DNA of 28,801 nucleotides, taken from positions 1-28,801 of the forward strand of contig CAYSCH010000079.1 in the NCBI GenBank assembly GCA_964429355.1, read 5' to 3'. This DNA is from JAAYAY01 sp964429355. Lineage in GTDB: Bacteria; Planctomycetota; Planctomycetia; Pirellulales; Thermoguttaceae. Shown here in pieces: positions 6,831 to 15,035 of this stretch (positions are counted from its first letter, which is position 1; the number at the start of each line of letters is the position of its first letter). The notes under the pieces were generated by a model. That model ran no database searches. It was given only the letters and a program-made list of their open reading frames with translations, and was not told where the DNA came from. A program made the translations under genes and the position numbers.

Positions 6831-7817
6831 TCAGCGGGGAGGGGGGACTTGGGCACCCGCAATTCGGCCTACCTGCCCACCTTCAAAAATGCTGAATTCG
6901 GCCCATACCGGCAGATGATCCGACACCTGGGCAGCCTGGCGGACCGTAAGGTTCAGTTCGCTCATTAGGTCCATGGCTCCCGATCGTCCGGCAAACTCGA
7001 CAGTCGCCCGGCTTTCGAAGAGGATGTTGTCGACCGTTGCCGGGCCGAGCGTGGTGGTGGGCCGGTCGGCAATCGACCACATCAGGTGGGGAATGCGGTT
7101 CAGTCCGCCAAGGTTCTGCGGATTGGCGCCGAACGAACCCACCAACAGAACGTCGTCTTCCCCCCGCCCGTCGTCACGCACGGCTCGGAACACGTCGGCC
7201 AGGAGGTTCAATTCGAGTTCGGCCTGGGTCGGATCGACTTCGACGTTAACCAGGGTGAATGTGAAGGCTTCCTCTGGACGGGGACCGCGGACGCGGAATG
7301 CCGCAACCAGCGGTTTGTGGAGAAAGACCTGGCCGGGATCGGCGATCTCGAAAACCGTGCTGCGATCGATTTCCAGGATCGACCGATCGAAGAAGTAGGC
7401 GGAGTACTTCTCGACCGGCTCGCGTCCGACTCGGGCAGAGACGGCGAAGTCGTAGTTTCTTCCTCCGTGGTTGACCTGTTCGAGGAGGTCCAGCACGACC
7501 GCCTGATTGTAACCCCAGATACCCTGGACGGCAGTCACATCAAATCTGCGAATGATCTCCGCCAGTCGCGCCGACACCTCGCGATGGTTGAGCTTCTGCC
7601 GGTCAAGGGGCCCGAAATTGGCCCCGGCGATTCGAATCGTCTTTCGGTCTCCTATCCCCACTTGCGGCAATGGCTCGGCATTCCCTGCGGGAGCGGTGGC
7701 CTTGCCGAGGGGTTTGACCCGAAAATCCTCGAGCCCCTCCAACCGATAGTTCGTGAAGAAGAAGTAGCCCCCAATCCCGAGGGCGGCGAGCAGGACAAGA
7801 GGGAGGCGTTTTGGCAT
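6831..7817 (-). CDS. Membrane-anchored EEP-fold protein with degenerate active site
   Basis: A 328-residue protein with an N-terminal anchor (LPLVLLAALGIGGYFFF, 5-21) and a body that follows the endonuclease/exonuclease/phosphatase (DNase I-like) fold. Landmarks include IRIAGANFG (61-69), ARLAEIIRRFDVTAVQGI (83-100), FRAVRDDGRGEDDVLLVG, FAGRSGAMDLMSELNLT and VSDHLPVWAEFS (298-309). Active members have QE, NxHxDP, GDxN and SDH. Here QE is QG (G99), the catalytic His position is E193 (NVEVDP), and GDxN reads GSFG (S228, G230); only N67 and D300-H301 remain. The changes are scattered in an otherwise intact frame, so this is a probable pseudoenzyme rather than a frameshifted gene. No strong Shine-Dalgarno precedes ATG 7817. 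The family call is confident; loss of activity is inference. Confidence 0.8.
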   Translation of the reverse strand: MPKRLPLVLLAALGIGGYFFFTNYRLEGLEDFRVKPLGKATAPAGNAEPLPQVGIGDRKTIRIAGANFGPLDRQKLNHREVSARLAEIIRRFDVTAVQGIWGYNQAVVLDLLEQVNHGGRNYDFAVSARVGREPVEKYSAYFFDRSILEIDRSTVFEIADPGQVFLHKPLVAAFRVRGPRPEEAFTFTLVNVEVDPTQAELELNLLADVFRAVRDDGRGEDDVLLVGSFGANPQNLGGLNRIPHLMWSIADRPTTTLGPATVDNILFESRATVEFAGRSGAMDLMSELNLTVRQAAQVSDHLPVWAEFSIFEGGQVGRIAGAQVPPPR

Positions 7818-8223
7818 GGGTCCATCCGTAGAATTGGCCCGCCGTCTACCACTGCCGGTCGCAGGGAGGGTGTCAACTCAGCACCAGCCGATCCAGGAAC
7901 CGGTGGGGCGGCTCGGGCAAGCATCGAAGGGTAGCGAAACTCGTCCGAAGGCTCCATATCAATTATCCCCTCCACTGGGTGGATTCTGGTTGAGCTATCG
8001 ACTCAATTCCCTGCGTGCCGGAACCAACGTTGGCCCTCCCCGTCCCCCTGAGCGAGGGTTCGAACCTGTTCCGCCGGCTGCAAGACGCCTGTAACGACAA
8101 TTTCCGACAGGCAAGACACGAATCCACGCCAGACTCGTCGGATCCCAGGGCCGGTTTGACCGCCAGGAGAACGCAACCTAACCTTGGGCAAAGAGCTGGC
8201 TTGCAGAAGAGGCCAAGATAGAG
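7818..8223. other. Divergent intergenic region, no gene seen
   Basis: This 406-base stretch lies between the minus-strand EEP gene and the plus-strand CBS gene and should hold both promoters. I see no convincing gene. Perfect 10-bp palindromes CCAACGTTGG (8024-8033) and GGTTCGAACC (8057-8066), and TTGAG/CTCAA arms (7990-7994, 8002-8006), are present; their number is only slightly above chance. GATAAT on the minus strand (7967-7962) could be a -10 box, but lacks a good -35. Confidence 0.4.
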
Positions 8224-8754
8224 ATGCGCGGCATGGATCGAATCAACATCAAACGGAATCAGCTTCGAGAAACCCTCTCGACTGACACCAGTCACGGGTT
8301 TCGTGTGGCGCACGCGATGACGGTGGATCCCTGTTGTGTGTCGCCCGACACGACCATTCTGGAACTGGTCGAGCTGTTCCATGCGAAACAGTTTCGCCAT
8401 GTTCTCGTGGTTGACCACGCCGGCAGCCTGACGGGCATCGTGAGCGACCGCGACGTGCTTCGCTGCTTCGGGCCGCAGGACTCGCCGAAACGTTCGGTGC
8501 TCGCGGCGATTCGTGTGGGCGACCTGATGAGCACGGACCTGGTAACGGTTCGGCCGGAAACACCGTTGGAGCAGGCCGTCACGTTGATGGTGGAAGAGGG
8601 AGTCAGTTCTCTTCCGGTCCTGAACGGAACGGAACTCGTGGGAATTCTTACCAATACGGACTTGCATGTCGTGCTGCAAGTTTTTCTCCAATCCTCACTG
8701 GCGGAAACATCGCTGGGTTCGGGGCGCTGCGGCACTTCCAGTCCGCACAGCTAG
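8224..8754 (+). CDS. Two-CBS-domain protein
   Basis: A 176-residue cytosolic protein made of a tandem CBS (Bateman) module. CBS1 spans about residues 28-85 (AMTVDPCCVSPDTTILELVE, FRHVLVVDHAGSLTGIVSDR, DVLR) and CBS2 about 95-158 (DLMSTDLVTVRPETPLEQAV, VSSLPVLNGTELVGILTNTD). Such modules bind adenine nucleotides and regulate partner proteins; no catalytic domain is attached, so the partner is unknown. The final ~20 residues are a low-complexity Ser/Gly tail. AAGAGG lies 11 bases before ATG 8224; ATG 8233 is an alternative start without effect on the domains. It stands alone between a divergent gene and a 300-base spacer. Confidence 0.88.
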   Translation: MRGMDRINIKRNQLRETLSTDTSHGFRVAHAMTVDPCCVSPDTTILELVELFHAKQFRHVLVVDHAGSLTGIVSDRDVLRCFGPQDSPKRSVLAAIRVGDLMSTDLVTVRPETPLEQAVTLMVEEGVSSLPVLNGTELVGILTNTDLHVVLQVFLQSSLAETSLGSGRCGTSSPHS

Positions 8755-9055
8755 GACAACCGGACGACCGATTCTTTGGCCTGGTCCGATTGGTGTCGGC
8801 CGTTTCTGACGTGCGCGATACGCCGATTCTTGCGGATGCTTCCGCTATGTGGCGCGAGGGATTTTCGTTCGTATCGCGTTCGGCTGCGGTCCGATAGGTC
8901 CTATCAGGGCTTGCTCAGGATCACGCAAAAGACAACGGCCTCGGCTTCCTGGCAGCCATCCCCCTCCCCCGTGATGTTTCTCCCGAGAATACTGGTCTGT
9001 TACCAGCTGAGCGGTCGCCTGGCAAGCGGGCGATTCTCTCCACAAGGACACCTTC
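8755..9055. other. Spacer with nested inverted repeats
   Basis: A 301-base stretch with no gene. CGCGATACG (8814-8822) and CGTATCGCG (8870-8878) are a perfect 9-bp inverted pair enclosing a hairpin GCGGA-TGCT-TCCGC (8832-8845). A palindrome GATAGG-T-CCTATC follows at 8893-8905, and CTGGT/ACCAG arms occur near 8985-9005. It could be a structured leader of the 98-residue gene; no promoter stands out. Confidence 0.35.
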
Positions 9056-9352
9056 ATGAAGAAAGACACCTTTCGAGTCGTGACCCGCGGCACCAACGGA
9101 GAAATCCGCATCCGCGATTACGGCAGTCAGGAGGACTTGGTCAGGCGACACCTGCAGATCGGTATCGACGACTGCAGCACCGACCTCGGACTTCGCGGCC
9201 TCCCGGTTTTTCGTGGGTTGATCGGCCCCATGCCCGAGGGAAAAAACATCATTCGTTATGAATCGCCGGAAATCTTCGAGACGCTGACGAAGGAGTGGAG
9301 CGTGACGAAGGCCGCCCGGCGCTCGCGCAAGCGTACCCAGGCCCCGACCTAG
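9056..9352 (+). CDS. Small hypothetical protein
   Basis: A 98-residue soluble basic protein that I do not recognise. It starts MKKDTFRVVTRGTNGEIRIR, has a central segment with two strand-like parts (RGLPVFRGLIGPMP, KNIIRYESPEIF) and ends in a very basic tail (KAARRSRKRTQAPT) that could bind nucleic acid. There is no signal peptide, Cys motif or known domain. The gene is credible: AAGGA lies about 10 bases before ATG 9056, the frame is free of antisense competition, and an excellent intrinsic terminator follows 40 bases after the stop. It appears to be a single-gene transcript. Confidence 0.65.
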   Translation: MKKDTFRVVTRGTNGEIRIRDYGSQEDLVRRHLQIGIDDCSTDLGLRGLPVFRGLIGPMPEGKNIIRYESPEIFETLTKEWSVTKAARRSRKRTQAPT

Positions 9353-9391
9353 GAGTCTGCAGACGCCGAAGATAAACCCCCACTTCTCACC

Positions 9392-9412
9392 AGGGCCGCA
9401 AGGCCCTTTTTT
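9392..9412 (+). terminator. Intrinsic terminator after the 98-residue gene
   Basis: AGGGCC (9392-9397), a GCAA tetraloop (9398-9401) and GGCCCT (9402-9407) form a perfect 6-bp stem that runs straight into TTTTTT. This is a textbook Rho-independent terminator on the plus strand. Confidence 0.88.
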
Positions 9413-9561
9413 GTTGGAGGAGTATTGCTCTCAGAAGCCTGACAAAGCGTACGAGTGTCCCACGGGCATGGATGTGCACAATCGGCGGTTTTGTCAGCGG
9501 CCCCAAAACAGCCTTGCGGGACTCATGACGACGATTCTTACCGCGAATCGCGCATGGCCAT

Positions 9562-10920
9562 TTAGACCACCTTGCTGAACCCTGGCATGGCGATCGGATA
9601 CCGTCCCTGGGCGTCGGGCTGTACGGGAGCCGGATCGTCGAGGCTGGTGAGTTTCTCCAGATCGGGGGCCAGTACCAGATCCGAGTTGAGGGCCTGGTCC
9701 CAGGTGACTTCCTTGCCCGACTCGGCGGCCATGCGGCCGAGAATGCCGGTCAGGGCGGCATAGGCGCTGCGTTCGGTTTCGTTGTACGGCTTGTTGTTGC
9801 GGATGGCGTCGAACAGCAACTGGTGTTCCAGGTCGTAGGCGTTGACCTCGGGGCCCTCGTATTGCCAGAGAATGTTGTCTTTGGCCTGCCGGTGGCTCTT
9901 GTAGAGGACGGGAACCTTGATCCCTTCGCCAAGCACGGCGGCCCCCTTGGAGCCGTGGATCACATCGCCGAAGAAGCCCCAGCAATCGACCATGTGACGC
10001 CCCTGGGCGAAGAGCCGCGTGCCGTCGGGGAACGTGTATTCCACAGCATAGTGGTCGAAGAGCTGGTCCGCGGCGTCGCGAACCTGCCGGCCCCCTTGCC
10101 CCTGGGCCGAGACGGGCCATGCATCCTTCACCCAGCAGCAGACGTCCAGATTGTGGATCAGCCAGTCCAGCAGGAAGCTGCCGTTCACCCAGGTGTAGCA
10201 GCTGTAATTGCGGATCTGATGGGCCAGCTCGCTCATCCCTTCCGACTTGGGCGTGAACCCGACCGGCGTGTGCTCGCGATAGGCCCAGCAGGTGATCACA
10301 TCGCCGAGGGCCCCCTCGTGAACGCGATGGATGGCCTCCTCCAGGGGCGTGGAGTGGCGGCTCATCAGACCGCCGGCGATCTTCAGACCCTTCTCGTCGG
10401 CCTTCTTGCCGGCCGCCAGCACTCGCCGGATCCCCGGTCCGTCAACGGCAAAGGACTTTTCCATGAAGACGTTGACGCCCTTCTCCACCGCGTATTCCAG
10501 GTGCATCGGACGGAAGGCCGGCGGAGTGGCCAAGAGCACCACGTCGCTCCCCTTCAAGAGTTCGATCGCCTTCTTGTAGCCATCGAGTCCGACAAACTGC
10601 CGCTCGGCCGGCACATCGACCTGATCGGGAAACTGGTCGGTGAGCTGCTTGAGGCTCCCTGACAGGCGATTCTCGAACACGTCGGCCATGGCCACAAGTT
10701 TCACCGGGCCCAGGTTCTTCGTGCCGAGCGCATTGGCGGCCGCCCCGGTCCCTCGCCCGCCGCAGCCCACCAAGGCGACGCGGATCGTGTTGTCCTCCCC
10801 TGCGTGAACTCGGGGCGTCAGCACACCCGCGACCGCCACACCCGCGAGGAGCCCACCGCTAGCTTGAAGAAACTCACGGCGCGATGCGGTCGGTCGGGGG
10901 CTCGGTTGTTGCGTAGCCAT
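9562..10920 (-). CDS. Tat-exported Gfo/Idh/MocA family oxidoreductase
   Basis: About 452 residues from ATG 10920. The N-terminus carries a twin-arginine signal (SRREFLQ, then hydrophobic LLAGVAVAGVL and a VHA cleavage site). IRVALVGCGGRGTGAAANAL is the Rossmann NAD(P)-binding loop, followed by KLVAMADVF and the dinucleotide-domain segment VVLLATPPAFRP. The family EKP catalytic motif reads EKS here (FMEKSFAVDGPG), keeping the lysine. The C-terminal part holds the usual substrate domain (SFLLDWLIHNLDVCCWVKDA). These enzymes oxidise or reduce sugars and polyols; the substrate is unknown. An in-frame GTG at 10926 is possible, but AAAGGG is better spaced for 10920. A palindrome TAAGATCTTA (10956-10965) lies in the leader. 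Confidence 0.87.
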   Translation of the reverse strand: MATQQPSPRPTASRREFLQASGGLLAGVAVAGVLTPRVHAGEDNTIRVALVGCGGRGTGAAANALGTKNLGPVKLVAMADVFENRLSGSLKQLTDQFPDQVDVPAERQFVGLDGYKKAIELLKGSDVVLLATPPAFRPMHLEYAVEKGVNVFMEKSFAVDGPGIRRVLAAGKKADEKGLKIAGGLMSRHSTPLEEAIHRVHEGALGDVITCWAYREHTPVGFTPKSEGMSELAHQIRNYSCYTWVNGSFLLDWLIHNLDVCCWVKDAWPVSAQGQGGRQVRDAADQLFDHYAVEYTFPDGTRLFAQGRHMVDCWGFFGDVIHGSKGAAVLGEGIKVPVLYKSHRQAKDNILWQYEGPEVNAYDLEHQLLFDAIRNNKPYNETERSAYAALTGILGRMAAESGKEVTWDQALNSDLVLAPDLEKLTSLDDPAPVQPDAQGRYPIAMPGFSKVV

Positions 10921-11128
10921 GGGCACGCCCTTTCGTATCGATAGGAGGAATCGGGTAAGATCTTAGGGGGAATTCTCGCAGCCAGGCGACCACCCCTGTG
11001 GGCGGCCCCTCTTTCTTCCCAGGATTCTGAGGGGCAGGAGAGATGGTGTCAAGCTTCTGCCGGTCACAAGGCGGATTTCTTCGCTTGCGGCAACGGACCG
11101 AATTCCCCCTGCGAGAGAGGGAGAATCC

Positions 11129-11166
11129 AGAAACCCGGCTTTCCGGCGCTCCCAAGCCGGGTTTCT
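11129..11166 (-). terminator. 13-bp perfect hairpin after glgC
   Basis: AGAAACCCGGCTT (11129-11141) and AAGCCGGGTTTCT (11154-11166) are perfect inverted copies around a 12-base loop, starting 10 bases after the glgC stop. There is no long T-run on the minus strand, so it may be a weak terminator, an mRNA-stabilising hairpin or a dispersed palindromic repeat. The core CCCGGCTT also ends the structured element at 21189-21338. Confidence 0.6.
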
Positions 11167-11175
11167 CCCGCGCTG

Positions 11176-12423
11176 CTACATCTCCGACGCGTCGGGAAAA
11201 TGGTCGGCGCCGTCGCTCTTGGCAATGACGGTGATTCCGCCGTCCGTGATCGTGAAGCCCCGGGAACGGTCCAGATCGTGATCGTAGCCGATTTCGACAC
11301 CCGGCGGGATGGATACGTTCTTTTCGACGATGGCACGGCGGATCTTGGCATGGCGGCCCACGTCGACGCTGGCGAAGACGATCGAATCCTCGACCGCCGC
11401 AAAGCTGTTGACTCGCACACCGGCGCTGAGGATCGACCGTTCGACACGCCCGCCCGACACGATCGAACCGGAGCAGATGATGCTGTCGACGGCGAAACCG
11501 CGCCGCTGATCACCCGCAAACACGAACTTCGGAGGCGGCAGGTTCGGTTGATAGGTGCGAATCAGCCATTGCTCGTCGTACATGTTCAGTTGCGGATCGA
11601 CACTGATCAGGTCCATATTGGCATCGTAGTAGGCGTCGAGGGTCCCTACGTCGCGCCAGTAGGCTTCACGCTTGCGATTCTCGTCCATGAACCGGTAGGC
11701 AAACACGCGATTGGTGTCGATGATCGATGGGATGACATCTCCGCCAAAATCGTGGCGGCTCCCGCGGCGCGTGGCGTCGCGGCACAGTTCCTCGAACAGG
11801 AATCTGGCGGTGAACACGTAGATGCCCATCGAAGCCAGGCAATTGGTTTCGTCGCCGGGCACCGGCTTTGGGTTGGCCGGCTTCTCCTCAAAGCCGATGA
11901 CGCGGCTCTGCGTGTCAATCTCGATGACGCCGAAGGCGCCGGCGGCCTCCTTGCGAGATACGGGCAGAGCCCCAACTGTCATGTCGGCCTGGGTGGCGAT
12001 ATGGGCATCCACCAGCTTCTTGTAATTCATCTTGTAGATGTGGTCGCCCGCCAGGATCACCACGTACTTGGGGCTCTCCTTCTCGATCGTGTAGATATTC
12101 TGGTAGACCGCATCCGCAGTTCCCTGGTACCAGCTCTCGTCGATCCGCTGTTGCGGCGGAACGACATCGATGAACTCGCCCAGTTCCCGGCAGAAATAAC
12201 GCCCCCACCCCATACTGATGTGGCGGTCCAGACTCATGGCCTTGTATTGGGTCAGGGCCAGGATCTTGCGGATACCGCTGTTCAGACAGTTGGAGAGCGT
12301 GAAGTCGACGATTCGGTAGGCGCCCCCAAAGGGCACGGCCGGTTTCGCTCGATCCCGAGTGAGAGGATCGAGCCGCGATCCCTTTCCGCCGGCAAGAATG
12401 ACTGCGACCACTTGGTCCCGCAT
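11176..12423 (-). CDS. glgC: Glucose-1-phosphate adenylyltransferase (ADP-glucose pyrophosphorylase)
   Basis: A 415-residue cytosolic enzyme that makes ADP-glucose from glucose-1-phosphate and ATP, the committed step of bacterial glycogen synthesis. VILAGGKGSRLDPLTRDRAK (8-27) then PAVPFGGAYRIVDF is the nucleotide-binding and allosteric N-terminus of GlgC. DSLSN-type sequence TLSNCLNSGIRKI, the active-site aspartate region AGDHIYKMNY, FEEKP and the C-terminal left-handed beta-helix (VERSILSAGVRVNSFAAVED) complete the family pattern. Length is normal. The start is fixed by GAGGAGGT five bases before ATG 12423. A good promoter lies about 165 bases upstream. No other glycogen gene is adjacent. 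Confidence 0.96.
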   Translation of the reverse strand: MRDQVVAVILAGGKGSRLDPLTRDRAKPAVPFGGAYRIVDFTLSNCLNSGIRKILALTQYKAMSLDRHISMGWGRYFCRELGEFIDVVPPQQRIDESWYQGTADAVYQNIYTIEKESPKYVVILAGDHIYKMNYKKLVDAHIATQADMTVGALPVSRKEAAGAFGVIEIDTQSRVIGFEEKPANPKPVPGDETNCLASMGIYVFTARFLFEELCRDATRRGSRHDFGGDVIPSIIDTNRVFAYRFMDENRKREAYWRDVGTLDAYYDANMDLISVDPQLNMYDEQWLIRTYQPNLPPPKFVFAGDQRRGFAVDSIICSGSIVSGGRVERSILSAGVRVNSFAAVEDSIVFASVDVGRHAKIRRAIVEKNVSIPPGVEIGYDHDLDRSRGFTITDGGITVIAKSDGADHFPDASEM

Positions 12424-12588
12424 TACGACCTCCTCATTTGCCCCTTCTCACGGATGCAGTTTCGCATGACGGAGACTTCCCTGAACCCATCCCACAACCA
12501 CAAACCCGGTCCCCCACGGGCGGAGACCAACAGGGATGTCCGTGTTCAAATCGGTACCAAAAACACTTCGGCTTGCCCGGCCGCTGCT

Positions 12589-12616
12589 ATTGTAGCGTTC
12601 GGGCAGTTTTTGCCAA
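12589..12616 (-). promoter_or_regulatory. Candidate sigma-70-type promoter for glgC
   Basis: On the minus strand TTGGCA (12616-12611) is followed after 16 bases by TACAAT (12594-12589). Each box is one change from consensus. Transcription from it would leave a leader of roughly 160 bases before glgC. Confidence 0.5.
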
Positions 12617-12660
12617 AGAGCATAAGTCGCCCAAGCAGGATCGGAGCCACCGGACCATTG

Positions 12661-14736
12661 TCAACCGTCCAGCCACTCTCGCTGCCAGAGCTCCAGGAAC
12701 AGAAGAGCCCAGAGCCGGTAAGCGTGATCGAAGCGGCCGGCGATGTGCTCCTCGACCAGCCGATCCACGGCCGCCGGATCGAACAGCCCCCGCTGCCGGG
12801 TGCGTGAGTCGGAGAAGACCTCCCGGGCGAACGACGACAAGGGACCTCGGAACCAGTGGTCCAGAGGAACGCCAAATCCCATCTTCGGGCGCCGCACGAT
12901 CTCCTGAGGGATGAGGTCGGCAAACGCTTCCAGAAGTACCCGTTTCCCCCTGCCAAAGCGGAACTTTCTTGCCACCGGCATACGAGCAGCCAACTCGACT
13001 ACCCGGTAGTCGAGCATCGGCTGACGGCATTCCAGACCGTGGGCCATCGAGGCAATGTCGACTTTCGTCATCAGGTCACATGGCAGGTAAGTTACCAGGT
13101 CGACCAGGCTCGTGGCCGTCACCGGATCGCGTTGCCGGCATTGGGCCGCGGCCTGGAGAAGAAACTGCAGCGGATCCTCGTCCGGCATCCGGGCCAGGAA
13201 ATCTTCGCTGTAGAGCTCCGCGCGACGCGCTTCGTTGAAGATCGCGATCCACCCCAGGTAGCGGGCCCATGGCGGCAGGGCCAGCGACTCGGCAAACCGC
13301 TTGAACCGGCGGCGATAGGATTTCTGCCGCGGACTGGCCGGCAGACGCTGCCAGAACCGTCCAGCCACGGCGGCCCGGACCGGCCAGGGCAGGCGGTCGA
13401 ACCATCGCCCCAGGGCAATGGCCCGGTAACGGGGATACCCGGCAAACAGCTCGTCGCCGCCGTCGCCGGTCAGGGCAACCGTCACGTGGCGCCGGGTCAT
13501 TTGCGAAACGTACCACGTGGGAATGGCCGAACTGTCGGCAAAAGGCTCGTCGTAGTGCCAAACGAGCTTCGGCAGGATCGCCAAAGCGGATGTCGATTCC
13601 GTTTTCCCGGGCAAATGCCAATTGGGCTTGATGATGTTTTCCGGCTCCCGTGTATTCGGTCTCCTGGACGATGAGAATTTGATCCCGGTCCATTTCCTGC
13701 GCCAATGCGAACNNNNNNNNNNCTGCGGCAGGATCGCCAAAGCATCGGGCTCGACCTGGAACTCCTCGTGCTGCGTGCCGAAACGTTCGGAAGCCAAACG
13801 GGCGTAACTCGTCTCATCGTATTCGGCGATGGGAAAACCAATCGAAAACGTTTTCACCGTCTGATTGCTGAGCCGCTGCATCAGTCCGACAACGACTGTC
13901 GAATCGATGCCGCCCGAGAGAAAGGCCCCCAGCGGCACCTCGCTCTGAAGCCGCATCTGGACCGACGAGGTCATCAGGTCCCGAAGCTCTTCCCGGTCCT
14001 CCTCCGGACGCCGGTGCTGCTCCAGGTTGAAGTCGGGCTGCCAGTAACTCTTGACGGTCAATTGGTCGTCGCGCCAGATCGCGTAGTGCCCCGGAGACAG
14101 CTTGCTGAATCCCTCCAGAATCGTTCGCGGATGAGGGACATATTGATAGGCCAGATACAGGTCGACCGACTGGGGATCCAGCTTGCGCGCAATGCCGGGG
14201 ACCTCCAGAAGGCTCTTCAGTTCGCTGGCAAACATGAAGCGGCCCGGCTCGTTGCGATAGACGACCGGTTTCTTGCCGAGCCGATCCCTCGCAATCATCA
14301 CTTGCTGCCGGTTCCGGTCCCAGATCGCCATCCCGAACATGCCGTTTAAGTGCTGCAGGCAGTCGGGCCCTTCATCCTCGTAGAGGTGAACGATAGTTTC
14401 CGTGTCGCTGTGAGTGCGGAACGTGTGCCCGGCACCCTCCAGCCGGCGCCGCAGCTCGGGAAAGTTGTAGATCTCGCCGTTGAAGACAATCCAAACGGAA
14501 CCATCTTCGTTCGACAGCGGCTGCTGCCCGCCTGCCAGGTCGATGATCGAAAGTCGGCGGTGCCCGAGCACGACCCCCGGATTGAGCGAATATCCGGGAC
14601 GGGGCGAAAGCGGAACACAGTGGGAGCCCCCTTCATCAGGACCGCGGTGCCGCAAGGCCTCGACCATCCGCGTGAGCGTGCTGTGGTCGATCGACTTGGC
14701 TGGATCCGTCCAAATTGCTCCGGTAATTCCGCACAT
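12661..14736 (-). CDS. asnB: Asparagine synthase (glutamine-hydrolysing), interrupted by an assembly gap
   Basis: The enzyme transfers ammonia from glutamine to aspartate using ATP. Start ATG 14736 puts the nucleophile Cys2 directly after Met (MCGITGAIW), followed by RHRGPDEGG and the class II amidotransferase domain to about residue 190. The synthetase domain has the PP-loop GAFLSGGIDSTVV, then TGDGGDELFAGYPRYRA and the C-terminal DLMTKVDIASMAHGLECRQP. Just after the PP-loop region the frame reads DALAILPQ, ten Ns, about 40 unrelated residues, then ALAILPKLVWHYDEPFADSS. Family members have one copy of the ILPKLVWHYDEPF segment with no insert. Without the insert the protein is near 640 residues, normal for AsnB. 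The frame across the insert is probably chance, and the true gene is probably intact. No clear Shine-Dalgarno is seen. Confidence 0.9.
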   Translation of the reverse strand: MCGITGAIWTDPAKSIDHSTLTRMVEALRHRGPDEGGSHCVPLSPRPGYSLNPGVVLGHRRLSIIDLAGGQQPLSNEDGSVWIVFNGEIYNFPELRRRLEGAGHTFRTHSDTETIVHLYEDEGPDCLQHLNGMFGMAIWDRNRQQVMIARDRLGKKPVVYRNEPGRFMFASELKSLLEVPGIARKLDPQSVDLYLAYQYVPHPRTILEGFSKLSPGHYAIWRDDQLTVKSYWQPDFNLEQHRRPEEDREELRDLMTSSVQMRLQSEVPLGAFLSGGIDSTVVVGLMQRLSNQTVKTFSIGFPIAEYDETSYARLASERFGTQHEEFQVEPDALAILPQXXXXSHWRRKWTGIKFSSSRRPNTREPENIIKPNWHLPGKTESTSALAILPKLVWHYDEPFADSSAIPTWYVSQMTRRHVTVALTGDGGDELFAGYPRYRAIALGRWFDRLPWPVRAAVAGRFWQRLPASPRQKSYRRRFKRFAESLALPPWARYLGWIAIFNEARRAELYSEDFLARMPDEDPLQFLLQAAAQCRQRDPVTATSLVDLVTYLPCDLMTKVDIASMAHGLECRQPMLDYRVVELAARMPVARKFRFGRGKRVLLEAFADLIPQEIVRRPKMGFGVPLDHWFRGPLSSFAREVFSDSRTRQRGLFDPAAVDRLVEEHIAGRFDHAYRLWALLFLELWQREWLDG
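13570..13743. repeat. 18-bp direct repeat flanking the foreign segment in asnB
   Basis: CGGCAGGATCGCCAAAGC occurs at 13570-13587 and again at 13726-13743, bracketing the N gap and about 125 bases of unrelated sequence. Both copies encode the same asnB segment (ALAILP). This is the pattern expected when two contigs end in the same short sequence and one carries a chimeric end. Confidence 0.85.
13713..13722. other. Assembly gap (10 Ns)
   Basis: Ten consecutive Ns inside asnB; a placeholder for a scaffold join of unknown true length. Confidence 0.98.
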
Positions 14737-14885
14737 AGATGAAGGTAAGGCGCAAATACGATTGCGAGAACCAAGTCGAGCCCATCGGCTGGAACACCGC
14801 CAACCGCGGTTCGCCGAATCCACTCCACTCCGCTCTCCTCGCACACGGGACCGTGCGATTGGGAGGGTAAGATGATGCCACCCCT

Positions 14886-14891
14886 ATTATA
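14886..14891 (-). promoter_or_regulatory. Candidate -10 box for asnB
   Basis: A perfect TATAAT on the minus strand, about 150 bases before the asnB start. No good -35 is found at the right distance. In the same divergent region toward the 15036 gene lie the palindrome GAGCCGGCTC (14919-14928) and a hairpin TGCTGG/CCAGCA (14932-14949), which could be operator sites. Confidence 0.35.
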
Positions 14892-15035
14892 ACCGGAACC
14901 GACCGGCGTTCTCCATCAGAGCCGGCTCCACTGCTGGAATTCCCCAGCAACACCTGTCACAATGTGGCTCGGGCGGTCTGCCGTACCCCTAAGGATCAAC
15001 CCGCCAGTTCCCCCTGTTTCTGAAATGAGAGTCCG

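Noticed and set aside
7652..7975. Minus-strand frame beginning MEGIIDMEPSDEFRYPSM upstream of the EEP gene
   Set aside because: It overlaps the start of the EEP gene in another frame and its composition after the first residues is that of non-coding sequence.
8051..8075. tRNA-like GGTTCGAACC (T-arm)
   Set aside because: The flanking bases do not form a T-stem, and no acceptor, D or anticodon arms are found upstream; it is just a 10-bp palindrome.
10956..10965. TAAGATCTTA palindrome as an operator or -10 box
   Set aside because: A single 10-bp palindrome is expected by chance about once per kilobase, and no -35 box is found at a suitable distance.
11200..12807. 535-residue plus-strand open frame
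   Set aside because: Lies across glgC on the opposite strand; glgC has clear motifs and a strong ribosome-binding site.
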